This document shows, piece by piece, positions 1-5,857 of a stretch of DNA of 11,299 nucleotides. The stretch lies in assembly GCA_030619415.1 (NCBI GenBank), contig JAUXBM010000025.1, forward strand, positions 1 to 11,299, in the 5' to 3' direction. Both the position numbers and the translations under genes were made by a program. Under the pieces are notes generated by a model. The model was given only the letters and a program-made list of their open reading frames with translations. It had not been told where the DNA came from and ran no database searches. The stretch comes from Chlorobiota bacterium (GTDB taxonomy: Bacteria; Bacteroidota; Bacteroidia; Bacteroidales; F082). How positions within the stretch are numbered: position 1 is the stretch's first letter; every line of letters starts with the position of its first letter.

Positions 1-455
1 TAATGGTAAACCAGGCGTACAATTTTCCCTAACCATTCAGCATCAATTTCGTCAAATGAATTCAATGCAGTTGAATCTACATCCAACACACCCAAAATTT
101 CACCACTTTCATTTTTAACAGGTATCACAATTTCCGATTTTGAACGTGAATCGCAGGCGATATGACCGGGAAATTCTTCTACGTTTCCCACGATAACCGC
201 CTCCTTCCTGCTGATACTTTCCCAGCACACCCCTTTCCCTTTTTCAAGATCAATGCAAGCCAATGGTCCCTGGTAAGCGGCAACTTGTAATCGGCCTTCC
301 TGCAAAAAGTAAAACCCGGTCCAGAAGAAATAATCCATTTTATGATGCAATACTGCCAATATCGTAGCCATATTCGACAATTGGTTGTTGCTGCTTTTAT
401 CGATCAGGTCTTTGATTTGATTATAGAAGCGTTCGTATCTTTTTGCTTTGTTCAT
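1..455 (-). CDS. msrC: Free methionine-(R)-sulfoxide reductase (fRMsr, GAF-domain), 3' end at window edge
   Basis: The enzyme reduces free L-methionine-(R)-sulfoxide to methionine in the cytosol, a repair step after oxidative damage. 151 residues are visible from the ATG at 455, making one GAF domain. The family signature is clear: GPLACI (63-68), GKGVCW (73-78), HIACD (98-102), SEIVIPV (107-113) and LGVLDVDS (121-128), matching E. coli MsrC block by block. All three conserved cysteines are present (C67, C77, C101), so the active-site and resolving cysteines are intact. The last two bases of the window are TA in this frame, so the stop may fall exactly at the edge; about 150 residues is slightly shorter than the E. 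coli protein (165). The gene starts 52 nt downstream of the tnaA stop on the same strand with no convincing terminator between, so co-transcription is possible. This ORF is absent from simple complete-ORF calls because its stop is cut. Confidence 0.88.
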   Translation of the reverse strand, partial: MNKAKRYERFYNQIKDLIDKSSNNQLSNMATILAVLHHKMDYFFWTGFYFLQEGRLQVAAYQGPLACIDLEKGKGVCWESISRKEAVIVGNVEEFPGHIACDSRSKSEIVIPVKNESGEILGVLDVDSTALNSFDEIDAEWLGKIVRLVYH

Positions 456-507
456 TGCGTTGTTTTAAAACCCTGCCAAAATTGGCTTTGAACCCTGTCA
501 GCATAAA

Positions 508-1884
508 TTACAGCCTTTCCAATTCTATCGTAAAGTGCCGCAGGATTGGTGCTTCCTTTACAATTTTGAATCCTTTTTTTATTTCCAGGTGCCGGTCGAA
601 AACATTAATTAAACCGGCAGCGACATAATCCATATGATTCTTGGTATACACCCTGCGTGGGATTGTCAGGCGGAGAAGCTCTAAAATTGGGTACCTGTTC
701 TCACGGGTGACCGGATCACGATCAGCCAGCAAAGTGCCAATCTCCACACCGCGGACACCGCTTTCAATGTATAATTCAATGGCAAGGGTCTGAGCGACGT
801 ATTCCTCTTTTGGAATATGTGGAAGAAATCGTTTGGCATCAACAAATATGGCATGGCCACCAAATGGAAACTGAACCGGAATACCTGCTTCCCTCAATTT
901 CATTCCCAGGTAGCCAACCTGCCTGATTCTCGAATCGAGGTAATTGAAATCAGTTCCTTCGTAAAGCCCCTGGGCCAATGCGTTCATGTCACGTCCCGAC
1001 ATACCACCGTAGGAGATATAGCCTTCAAAAAGGATGTTATAGGTTTTTGCTTTGTCGAAAAGCGTCTCGCTATTCAAGGCAATAAATCCACCCATATTGA
1101 CGATTGCATCTTTTTTACTGCTCATCGTCATGCCATCAACCACTGAAAACATTTCGCGTACTATTTCCCGAATGCCTGCATCAGCATAACCATCCTCTTT
1201 CTTTTTAATGAAATAGGCATTTTCAGCAAACCTTGCCCCATCAATAAAAAGCGGAATACCATATTGACCGGCCATTTCAGAAACTGCTTTGATGTTGCGC
1301 ATCGAAACAGGTTGACCTCCCGACGAATTACAAGTAGCTGTAATGATAATCAGTGGAATTTTTTCCTTCGGATTGTTTTCAAGAACCGCTTTTAATTTGA
1401 TTAAGTCAATATCCCCTTTAAAGGGATGGTCAACAGAAGTATCGAAAGCTTCGTCAATAGTGCAATCTATAGCTTTTGCTTTTCTGTATTCAATGTGTCC
1501 TTTGGTTGTATCGAAATGTGAATTTCCCGGAATTAAATCACCTTCACTAATCATGGCAGAAAACAGTACATTTTCCGCAGCCCGTCCCTGGTGGGTGGGT
1601 AAAAAATAGGTAAACCCGGTAATTTCCTGAATGGCGTTTTTCATTTTAAAATAAGAGGAGGCACCGGCGTAACTTTCGTCGCCGATCATCATTTCCGACC
1701 ACTGCCTGTCGCTCATGGCCCCGGTTCCCGAGTCGGTTAATAAGTCAATAAAAACCTGGTCGCTGCGCAGGTTGAATAAATTATACTTGGCTTGTTTGAT
1801 CCATTTTTCCCTTTCGGCGCGGGTATTCCTGCGAATGGGTTCGACCATTTTAATTTTGTAGGGTTCTGCAAAGGGTAGTTTCAT
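508..1884 (-). CDS. tnaA: Tryptophanase (L-tryptophan indole-lyase)
   Basis: A cytosolic PLP enzyme that splits L-tryptophan into indole, pyruvate and ammonia; it feeds amino-acid catabolism and makes the signal molecule indole. Its 458 residues match the beta-eliminating lyase family over the full length (TnaA about 470, tyrosine phenol-lyase about 456). The PLP lysine is K258 in MSSKKD (254-259), with the cofactor Asp-x-x-Arg at D215/R218 (DGARF). The residues that separate tryptophanase from tyrosine phenol-lyase all have the tryptophanase state: D125 in HFDTT where the phenol-lyase has Thr, I382 in VEIG where it has Arg, and H450 in LRHFT where it has Phe. SGRDM (296-300) looks phenol-lyase-like, but I recall the same in Bacteroides tryptophanases. 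The ATG at 1884 gives the usual N-terminus (LPFAEPYKIK). There is no Shine-Dalgarno-like stretch, which is normal for the phylum. It has a long leader and its own promoter (see 2051-2079). Confidence 0.95.
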   Translation of the reverse strand: MKLPFAEPYKIKMVEPIRRNTRAEREKWIKQAKYNLFNLRSDQVFIDLLTDSGTGAMSDRQWSEMMIGDESYAGASSYFKMKNAIQEITGFTYFLPTHQGRAAENVLFSAMISEGDLIPGNSHFDTTKGHIEYRKAKAIDCTIDEAFDTSVDHPFKGDIDLIKLKAVLENNPKEKIPLIIITATCNSSGGQPVSMRNIKAVSEMAGQYGIPLFIDGARFAENAYFIKKKEDGYADAGIREIVREMFSVVDGMTMSSKKDAIVNMGGFIALNSETLFDKAKTYNILFEGYISYGGMSGRDMNALAQGLYEGTDFNYLDSRIRQVGYLGMKLREAGIPVQFPFGGHAIFVDAKRFLPHIPKEEYVAQTLAIELYIESGVRGVEIGTLLADRDPVTRENRYPILELLRLTIPRRVYTKNHMDYVAAGLINVFDRHLEIKKGFKIVKEAPILRHFTIELERL

Positions 1885-1958
1885 GTCGTTTGAATATTTA
1901 TTTGATGTAAAAAAGAATTGAAATAGGCTATTCGCAGATCAGGAATAGCAAGGAAGAC

Positions 1959-2030
1959 TTAGCAAAAATGGTCTCTTTCCTTGATGTTAAGGAAATCTTT
2001 TATTGCAGATAATGTTAACTGGATCAACAT
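1959..2030 (-). CDS. Candidate leader peptide ORF upstream of tnaA (23 codons)
   Basis: A 23-codon ORF (ATG at 2030, TAA at 1959-1961) starts about 15 nt after the inferred tnaA transcription start and ends 74 nt before the tnaA ATG. The peptide begins MLIQLTLS and ends KERDHFC. E. coli tnaA is controlled by a 24-residue leader peptide, TnaC, which stalls the ribosome when tryptophan is bound. The length and place are alike, and there is a loose local likeness (K-x-F-x-N-I then D-H near the end), but the key TnaC tryptophan and C-terminal proline are absent. It may be a chance ORF; no homologue is known to me. Confidence 0.3.
   Translation of the reverse strand: MLIQLTLSAIKDFLNIKERDHFC
1976..1995 (-). 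promoter_or_regulatory. Hairpin in the tnaA leader
   Basis: Read on the minus strand, TTTCCTT and AAGGAAA form a perfect 7-bp stem around the 6-nt loop AACATC. The loop is exactly complementary to GATGTT (2026-2031), which contains the start codon of the leader ORF; GATGTT can instead pair with the nearer AACATT (2011-2016, one G-U pair). Two exclusive pairings are therefore possible, as in attenuators, but no T-tract follows the stem, so it is not an intrinsic terminator. The structure is inferred by eye. Confidence 0.35.
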
Positions 2031-2050
2031 CTTGAAACAATTTATAGTGG

Positions 2051-2079
2051 CAAAGTTACAAATTTTTGTAACCCACAAT
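2051..2079 (-). promoter_or_regulatory. Probable tnaA promoter (Bacteroidota type)
   Basis: On the minus strand the -7 box TAACTTTG (2051-2058) matches TAnnTTTG exactly. A -33 box ATTG (2076-2079, consensus TTTG) lies 17 nt upstream, slightly short of the usual 19-20. The start of transcription would be near 2045, giving a leader of about 160 nt, long for a simple 5' UTR. Confidence 0.55.
2055..2072. promoter_or_regulatory. 18-bp palindrome within the tnaA promoter, candidate operator
   Basis: GTTACAAATTTTTGTAAC is a perfect inverted repeat with 8-bp arms and a 2-bp centre. It overlaps the -7 box and fills most of the spacer to the -33 box, so a dimeric regulator bound here would block RNA polymerase. 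It also lies upstream of the divergent gene at 2136. The cognate regulator is not in the window. Confidence 0.4.
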
Positions 2080-2135
2080 ATAAGTCTGCGTCATAAATGT
2101 TGAACACAAATTTTAAACCTTAAAATACAAATATC

Positions 2136-2471
2136 ATGGAAGAAATATCGGCAGTACTAATAGTGTTAATAATTTTTGGATTTGTTTACGCTACAATTGT
2201 ACTTCTCGTCCGACGGAAAGAAAGAATGGCTTTGATAGATAAAGGCATCGATGCGCCCTCCTTTGAAACCAAACCCTATTTTAATGTATATGCTTTAAAA
2301 GTAGGTCTTCTTTTTATTGGTGTAGCGATTGGTGTATTATTAGGATCAACACTTGTTGAGCTAACAACCCTTAATGAGGAATCAGCTTATTTTTCAATGG
2401 TCTTCCTGTTCGGAGGCCTTGGGCTGGTAATTAGTCACTATCTGGAAAAGAAAGAAAGAAAAGAAGCATAG
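2136..2471 (+). CDS. Small inner-membrane protein, DUF6249-like
   Basis: A 111-residue membrane protein of unknown function. Three hydrophobic segments are visible: 5-25, 52-75 and 85-103. Between the first two is the cytoplasmic-looking stretch RRKERMALIDKGID (26-39); KERMALI-(D/E)-KG is the hallmark I associate with the Bacteroidota family DUF6249, whose members are about this size. The C-terminus is strongly charged (EKKERKE). It is transcribed away from tnaA, and its 3' end is closed by a strong hairpin terminator. I found no clean TAnnTTTG box in front; TAAGTCTG at 2081-2088 has one mismatch and no well-spaced -33 box. In other Bacteroidota such genes often follow an ECF sigma factor, but no sigma factor gene is adjacent here. 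The family assignment is by pattern, not by search. Confidence 0.75.
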   Translation: MEEISAVLIVLIIFGFVYATIVLLVRRKERMALIDKGIDAPSFETKPYFNVYALKVGLLFIGVAIGVLLGSTLVELTTLNEESAYFSMVFLFGGLGLVISHYLEKKERKEA

Positions 2472-2488
2472 GCACACTATGAAAAAAC

Positions 2489-2519
2489 AAAAACCTCGCT
2501 TTAAGGCGAGGTTTTTTTT
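2489..2519. terminator. Bidirectional intrinsic terminator between convergent genes
   Basis: CCTCGC (2494-2499) pairs with GCGAGG (2506-2511) around a 6-nt loop, and the stem is flanked by five A on the left and eight T on the right, so it works on both strands. It lies 17 nt after the stop of the plus-strand gene and directly touches the TAA stop of the minus-strand gene (2518-2520). Stem pairing continues into the A/T flanks. Confidence 0.9.
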
Positions 2520-2838
2520 ATGCGAAGCTTACTGATTGTATTTTACCTGTAATTTTATGTGGACTCACATATCTTTTTAACCTGACCTTTTCCCCAAGCT
2601 CTGCACATATTGGACAATATTTGCTTCTTTCAGGGAATATATAATCACATTCATCACAATAAAAGTACCTGACTCTGGAATAATTCCTTTTCTTAAAAAG
2701 AATATAGCCTAAGCCAACTAAAGGCGTAAGCAATAAACTGATTAGAAAAACCCGATAACCCTGATTCTGTCTTTCAATACCAACGAAAGTGAGAAAGAAA
2801 GTGAGAATAAGGTATAATGTTGCGGCTAGTAAAACCAT
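2518..2838 (-). CDS. Hypothetical membrane protein with C-terminal zinc ribbon
   Basis: 106 residues, function unknown. Two hydrophobic helices (about 1-20 and 29-48) form a hairpin with a short charged loop (IERQNQGYR). A basic stretch (KKRNYSR, 49-55) suggests that the C-terminus is cytoplasmic. Next comes a treble-clef/zinc-ribbon pattern, C61-x2-C64 and C75-x2-C78, ten residues apart, in YFYCDECDYIFPERSKYCPIC. The last 25 residues are polar with no visible domain. Such membrane-anchored zinc ribbons are common orphan proteins and may bind a partner or nucleic acid; nothing here identifies one. The gene converges on the 2136 gene and shares its terminator. I see no TAnnTTTG box within about 100 bp upstream. 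Confidence 0.7.
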   Translation of the reverse strand: MVLLAATLYLILTFFLTFVGIERQNQGYRVFLISLLLTPLVGLGYILFKKRNYSRVRYFYCDECDYIFPERSKYCPICAELGEKVRLKRYVSPHKITGKIQSVSFA

Positions 2839-2852
2839 GCGTGTTTTGGTTA

Positions 2853-2974
2853 GTTAATGTACCGGTTCGTAAGGCAACTCTCGTTCCATAAAATGCAATA
2901 CGCTGAACTTGTACGTTTTAACTGGAAATGGGTTACAGAAAAAGAAATTCTATTTAATTTGACTGTACATTAAC
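2853..2974. repeat. Perfect 10-bp inverted repeats enclosing 102 bp, non-coding
   Basis: GTTAATGTAC (2853-2862) recurs inverted as GTACATTAAC (2965-2974). The pair spans most of the gap between the zinc-ribbon gene and udk. No target-site duplication is visible at the outer ends and no ORF lies inside, so this may be a small MITE-like remnant or a chance match in AT-rich DNA. Confidence 0.25.
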
Positions 2975-3037
2975 GGATAACAATATTCCGAAAATGGAAA
3001 AACTAAAGAGAAAAAGACGAAGGTATTAATAGCCAGA

Positions 3038-3649
3038 TTAAAGATTGATGTTGATCTTAATCCGCGACACAACCATTTCGATGGCAACAATATTTTGTCC
3101 ACCTTGAGGGATAATTACATCCGCGTATAATTTGGTAGGTTCGATAAATTGCTGGTGCATTGGTTTTACATAATTTTTATAATGTTCGAGTACATCCTTA
3201 TACGAACGGCCCCTTTCAATAATATCACGGTTAATGATTCGCATGAGCCTGTCGTCGTTGTCGGTAGCTACATAAAGTTTGATGTTTAACCGGTCCCTGA
3301 TCTCAGGCTGCGACAAAATTAATATGCCTTCGAGAATGACCACATTTTTGGGTTCAACCGGGATGGTTTCTTTTGCCCTTGCGCATGTTACGTAATTATA
3401 CATGGGCATTGGAATTGTTTCACCCTTCTTCAAACGATCAAGATGGTCAATCAATAAATTCCATTCAATAGAATTTGGATGATCGAAATTGATGCCTAGT
3501 TTTTCTTCACTCGATAAATGACCATTGTCATAGTAATAAGCATCTTGTGGAATAACGGCTACCGACTTATCCGGCAATTCAGAAACAATTTTTTTTACAA
3601 CAGTTGTTTTCCCTGAACCACTGCCTCCGGCAATACCAATGGTGAGCAT
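3038..3649 (-). CDS. udk: Uridine kinase (uridine/cytidine monophosphokinase)
   Basis: A cytosolic pyrimidine-salvage enzyme that phosphorylates uridine and cytidine to UMP and CMP. Its 203 residues fit the bacterial Udk length. Visible landmarks in order: Walker A GGSGSGKT (8-15), QDAYY with the catalytic Asp D36 (35-39), NFDHPNS (54-60), ILEGIL (105-110), the lid RDIIERGR (141-148) and FIEPTKLYAD (168-177) near the C-terminus. One oddity is TCARAKET at 88-95: human UCK2 and many bacteria have Thr/Ser-His there, and that His contacts the base; here it is C89. As I recall, Bacteroides Udk also has Cys, so this may be a lineage trait. It is a separate transcription unit: the decarboxylase operon ends 79 bp upstream and a TATTTTTG box precedes udk. 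The ATG at 3649 places Walker A at the usual distance. Confidence 0.9.
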   Translation of the reverse strand: MLTIGIAGGSGSGKTTVVKKIVSELPDKSVAVIPQDAYYYDNGHLSSEEKLGINFDHPNSIEWNLLIDHLDRLKKGETIPMPMYNYVTCARAKETIPVEPKNVVILEGILILSQPEIRDRLNIKLYVATDNDDRLMRIINRDIIERGRSYKDVLEHYKNYVKPMHQQFIEPTKLYADVIIPQGGQNIVAIEMVVSRIKININL

Positions 3650-3672
3650 ATTGTTTTGTTTTGACGATTAAT

Positions 3673-3680
3673 CAAAAATA
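3673..3680 (-). promoter_or_regulatory. Probable -7 box of the udk promoter
   Basis: TATTTTTG on the minus strand matches TAnnTTTG, 24 nt upstream of the udk ATG. No good TTTG -33 box is seen 17-21 nt further upstream, so the promoter may be weak or assisted. udk could also be read from the upstream operon, since no terminator hairpin is visible between them. Confidence 0.4.
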
Positions 3681-3691
3681 GGAAATTTCCT
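3680..3691. promoter_or_regulatory. 12-bp perfect palindrome next to the udk -7 box
   Basis: AGGAAATTTCCT is a perfect palindrome immediately upstream of, and touching, the -7 box, a place where a regulator could act. A 12-bp AT-rich palindrome can arise by chance, so this is only a candidate. Confidence 0.2.
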
Positions 3692-3728
3692 TATTGGAGT
3701 AGTTATAATTTAATTTCACTGATAAAAC

Positions 3729-5054
3729 TTACATCAGGAAGCTCATCATAATTCCTGCGGCGACAGCAGAGCCAATCACGCCCGAGACATTGGGAGCCAT
3801 GGCATGCATAAGCAGGTGGTTAGAAGGATCGTAGCGCAGGCCTTCCGTTTGAACAACCCTTGCACTGTCAGGCACAGCCGATACACCAGCAGCACCTATC
3901 AACGGATTTATCCTGTTTTCTTTGCCCAGGAACAGGTTCATCACTTTGGCAAATATCACGCCTCCTGATGTAGCGATGACAAATGAAATCGCTCCCAGTA
4001 TAAAAATAAGAATCGACTGACTTGTCAGGAACACATCAGCCTGGGTAGAGGCACCAACTGTTAATCCCAATAGAATAGTAACAATATCGATTAATGAAGT
4101 CCTTGCCGTATCAGCAAGTCGTTTGGTCACACCACTTTCTTTGAGGATATTACCAAAAAACAGCATTCCCAAAAGTGGTAACGCACCAGGAGAAATGAAG
4201 GTTGTGAGAATCAACGCAACGATAGGGAAAAGAATCTTTTCCAATTTACTTACTGACCTGGGAGGTTTCATCCTGATTACACGCTCTTTTTTATTTGTCA
4301 GCAGACGCATAATCGGTGGCTGAATTACAGGAACAAGGGCCATATACGAGTACGCTGCAATAGCAATAGGTCCAATTAAATTTTGGGTTTGAACACCATT
4401 AATAATACTTCCATTGGCCAGTTTTGAAGACAGGAAAATCGCGGTTGGGCCATCAGCTCCTCCAATGATACCAATTGCTCCTGATTCGGGCATATTAAAT
4501 CCCAGGTATAAAGCGCCAAGAAAAGTAAGGAAAATTCCAACCTGGGCTGCCGCACCAAGCAACATGAGCCGGGGATTTGAAATGAGTGAAGAGAAGTCGG
4601 TCATGGCCCCGATGCCAAGAAATATCAAAGGCGGATAAATGCCTTTTACGACCCCGTAATAAAGGTAATTCAGTACACTTCCTTCTTGGTAAATACCCAA
4701 TTGCAGATTGATTCCGCCATCCTGGAAAAACGGAATATTACCAATTATTACACCGGTCCCAATGGGGATCAGCAGCAAAGGTTCATAATCAAAACGAATG
4801 GCAAGGAAAATAAAAATCAATCCTACTAAAATCATAACCAGGTGACCCGGTGTTGCATTCCGAAAGCCTGTGTAACTGAAAAACTTAAACAACCCATCCA
4901 AAACCCCACTCTCCCCGGCATCCCCATCGTCCAGCATTTCCTGCATGGTGCCCAGTTCATCTGCAAAACCTTCCGTCTGAAAAAACATCAAATTCAAAAG
5001 GGCCAGGAAAATGATTATGGCGAATATTGTAAATGCTTTACGCTTGTAATTCAT
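3729..5054 (-). CDS. mmdB: Na+-pumping decarboxylase beta subunit (OadB/MmdB family)
   Basis: The integral-membrane subunit that decarboxylates carboxybiotin and couples this to Na+ export. 441 residues with many hydrophobic segments. Key residues known from Klebsiella OadB are all found: the Asp of GGADGPT is D201 (D203 in Klebsiella), and region VIII NPLIGAAGVSAVPDSAR carries N383, G387, S392 and R399, with the same spacing as N373, G377, S382 and R389. The family core starts near YTGFRNATPGH (61-71). Before it is an extra N-terminal hydrophobic segment (7-25) and an acidic linker (about 32-54, DELGTMQEMLDDGDAGES), longer than in the roughly 370-residue Veillonella MmdB. This is the last gene of the operon, 4 nt after the biotin carrier, so translation is probably coupled. 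It could formally serve an oxaloacetate or glutaconyl-CoA decarboxylase; mce next to the alpha subunit argues for methylmalonyl-CoA. Confidence 0.93.
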   Translation of the reverse strand: MNYKRKAFTIFAIIIFLALLNLMFFQTEGFADELGTMQEMLDDGDAGESGVLDGLFKFFSYTGFRNATPGHLVMILVGLIFIFLAIRFDYEPLLLIPIGTGVIIGNIPFFQDGGINLQLGIYQEGSVLNYLYYGVVKGIYPPLIFLGIGAMTDFSSLISNPRLMLLGAAAQVGIFLTFLGALYLGFNMPESGAIGIIGGADGPTAIFLSSKLANGSIINGVQTQNLIGPIAIAAYSYMALVPVIQPPIMRLLTNKKERVIRMKPPRSVSKLEKILFPIVALILTTFISPGALPLLGMLFFGNILKESGVTKRLADTARTSLIDIVTILLGLTVGASTQADVFLTSQSILIFILGAISFVIATSGGVIFAKVMNLFLGKENRINPLIGAAGVSAVPDSARVVQTEGLRYDPSNHLLMHAMAPNVSGVIGSAVAAGIMMSFLM

Positions 5055-5058
5055 AATA

Positions 5059-5487
5059 TTAGCTCAATTCCAGTTCGATCATTACATCCTCCTGCAAAAC
5101 GGAATCGCCAACACTTACATTAATAGATTTGACTATACCCTCTTTCTCGGATAACAATTTGTTCTCCATTTTCATGGCCTCGTAAAGCATCAAAGGATCC
5201 TCCTTTTTAACTACATCGCCCGGCTTGACAAAAATTTGCAAAATATTTCCCGGAAGGGGCGCTTTTACTTTAAAAATATTTCCCTCCGTCTTTTTAATCT
5301 TGTGCGCATCTTTCGATTTTACCATTGCCGGCCTTCTAAGAACAGGGGTTTTTTGAACAATGGATTCTTTTTCTACTTCAACTTTGTACAAGGTTCCGTT
5401 AACCTCCAGTTTGGCAATACCATCCTCAAAGTCTTTAATCTCAACATCGTAATCGTTACCCCTGATTGTAAATTTGAATTTCTTCAT
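5059..5487 (-). CDS. Biotin carboxyl carrier subunit of the decarboxylase
   Basis: It carries CO2 on biotin from the carboxyltransferase (alpha) to the membrane beta subunit. 142 residues in three parts: an N-terminal region rich in short beta-like stretches (1-40), a basic linker (about 45-70, RRPAMVKSKDAHKIKK), and a biotinyl/lipoyl domain (72-142). The biotin site is EAMKMEN with K106 as the biotinylated lysine, preceded by APLPG (76-80) and VKPGD (87-91), all typical. The linker is short and not the long Ala/Pro type of Klebsiella OadA. No biotin carboxylase gene is nearby, which fits a decarboxylase and not an ATP-driven carboxylase. It sits 11 nt after the gamma subunit and 4 nt before beta. 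Veillonella calls the equivalent MmdC; I leave the symbol empty because naming varies. Confidence 0.92.
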   Translation of the reverse strand: MKKFKFTIRGNDYDVEIKDFEDGIAKLEVNGTLYKVEVEKESIVQKTPVLRRPAMVKSKDAHKIKKTEGNIFKVKAPLPGNILQIFVKPGDVVKKEDPLMLYEAMKMENKLLSEKEGIVKSINVSVGDSVLQEDVMIELELS

Positions 5488-5498
5488 CGTGTAGTATT

Positions 5499-5837
5499 TT
5501 ATCGTCTGAAAAAACGCATTCCATAAATTCTAGAATTCCAGGGTGAATAAACCTTTGAAATTCGTTTTATTGTGAGTACATCACTTTCTTTATCGTGGAG
5601 TTCGCGCGATAGAAAAATAGCCATCGAAATGGCAGCAATTACCTCCCCGCTAATGTGTAGTTCTTTTTCATCGGTGATTGTTTTACCACTCTTTGTCAAC
5701 TTTCTTTTGGTATTCCTGGCCAATGCTTTCGCAAGAATACTGAAGGTATAATACAGCATCACCAAGGCAAGGAAAACAATAATATAACCTGTAATGGCAA
5801 TGGCTACACCTTGTGAAATAACTTCTGATAATTCCAT
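5499..5837 (-). CDS. Decarboxylase gamma subunit (OadG family)
   Basis: A small membrane subunit that assembles the pump by bridging the soluble alpha subunit and the membrane beta subunit. 112 residues with one strong transmembrane helix at about 11-36 (ITGYIIVFLALVMLYYTF), followed by a basic stretch (RNTKRKLTK, 41-49). The C-terminal part contains a second hydrophobic stretch, VIAAISMAIFL (66-76), and ends in the block LTIKRI then YSPWNSRIYG (97-106), which I associate with Bacteroidota OadG; Klebsiella OadG is shorter with a different tail. It starts 20 nt after the alpha-subunit stop and is followed 11 nt later by the biotin carrier. OadG proteins diverge strongly, so the call rests as much on the helix and operon position as on sequence. 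Confidence 0.85.
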   Translation of the reverse strand: MELSEVISQGVAIAITGYIIVFLALVMLYYTFSILAKALARNTKRKLTKSGKTITDEKELHISGEVIAAISMAIFLSRELHDKESDVLTIKRISKVYSPWNSRIYGMRFFRR

Positions 5838-5857
5838 TATTATTTGCTTAAATTTTA

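Noticed and set aside
475..486. GCCAA-AA-TTGGC hairpin between tnaA and the sulfoxide reductase as a terminator
   Set aside because: Only a 5-bp stem with a 2-nt centre, and the following T-run is broken by AGGG; too weak.
817..1146. Plus-strand ORF of 109 codons antisense to tnaA
   Set aside because: Shadow frame opposite a strongly conserved enzyme; the translation has no family likeness. The same holds for the plus-strand ORFs opposite ispG, mmdA and the beta subunit, for example 5876-6268 and 6737-7111.
508..1884. Tyrosine phenol-lyase as the identity of the PLP lyase
   Set aside because: The discriminating positions are D125, I382 and H450 (tryptophanase state), not Thr, Arg and Phe.
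1927..1937. Short AATAG-C-CTATT dyad before the T-run in the tnaA leader as an intrinsic terminator
   Set aside because: At most four pairs around a three-base loop, all but one AT-rich, with the T-run several bases away.
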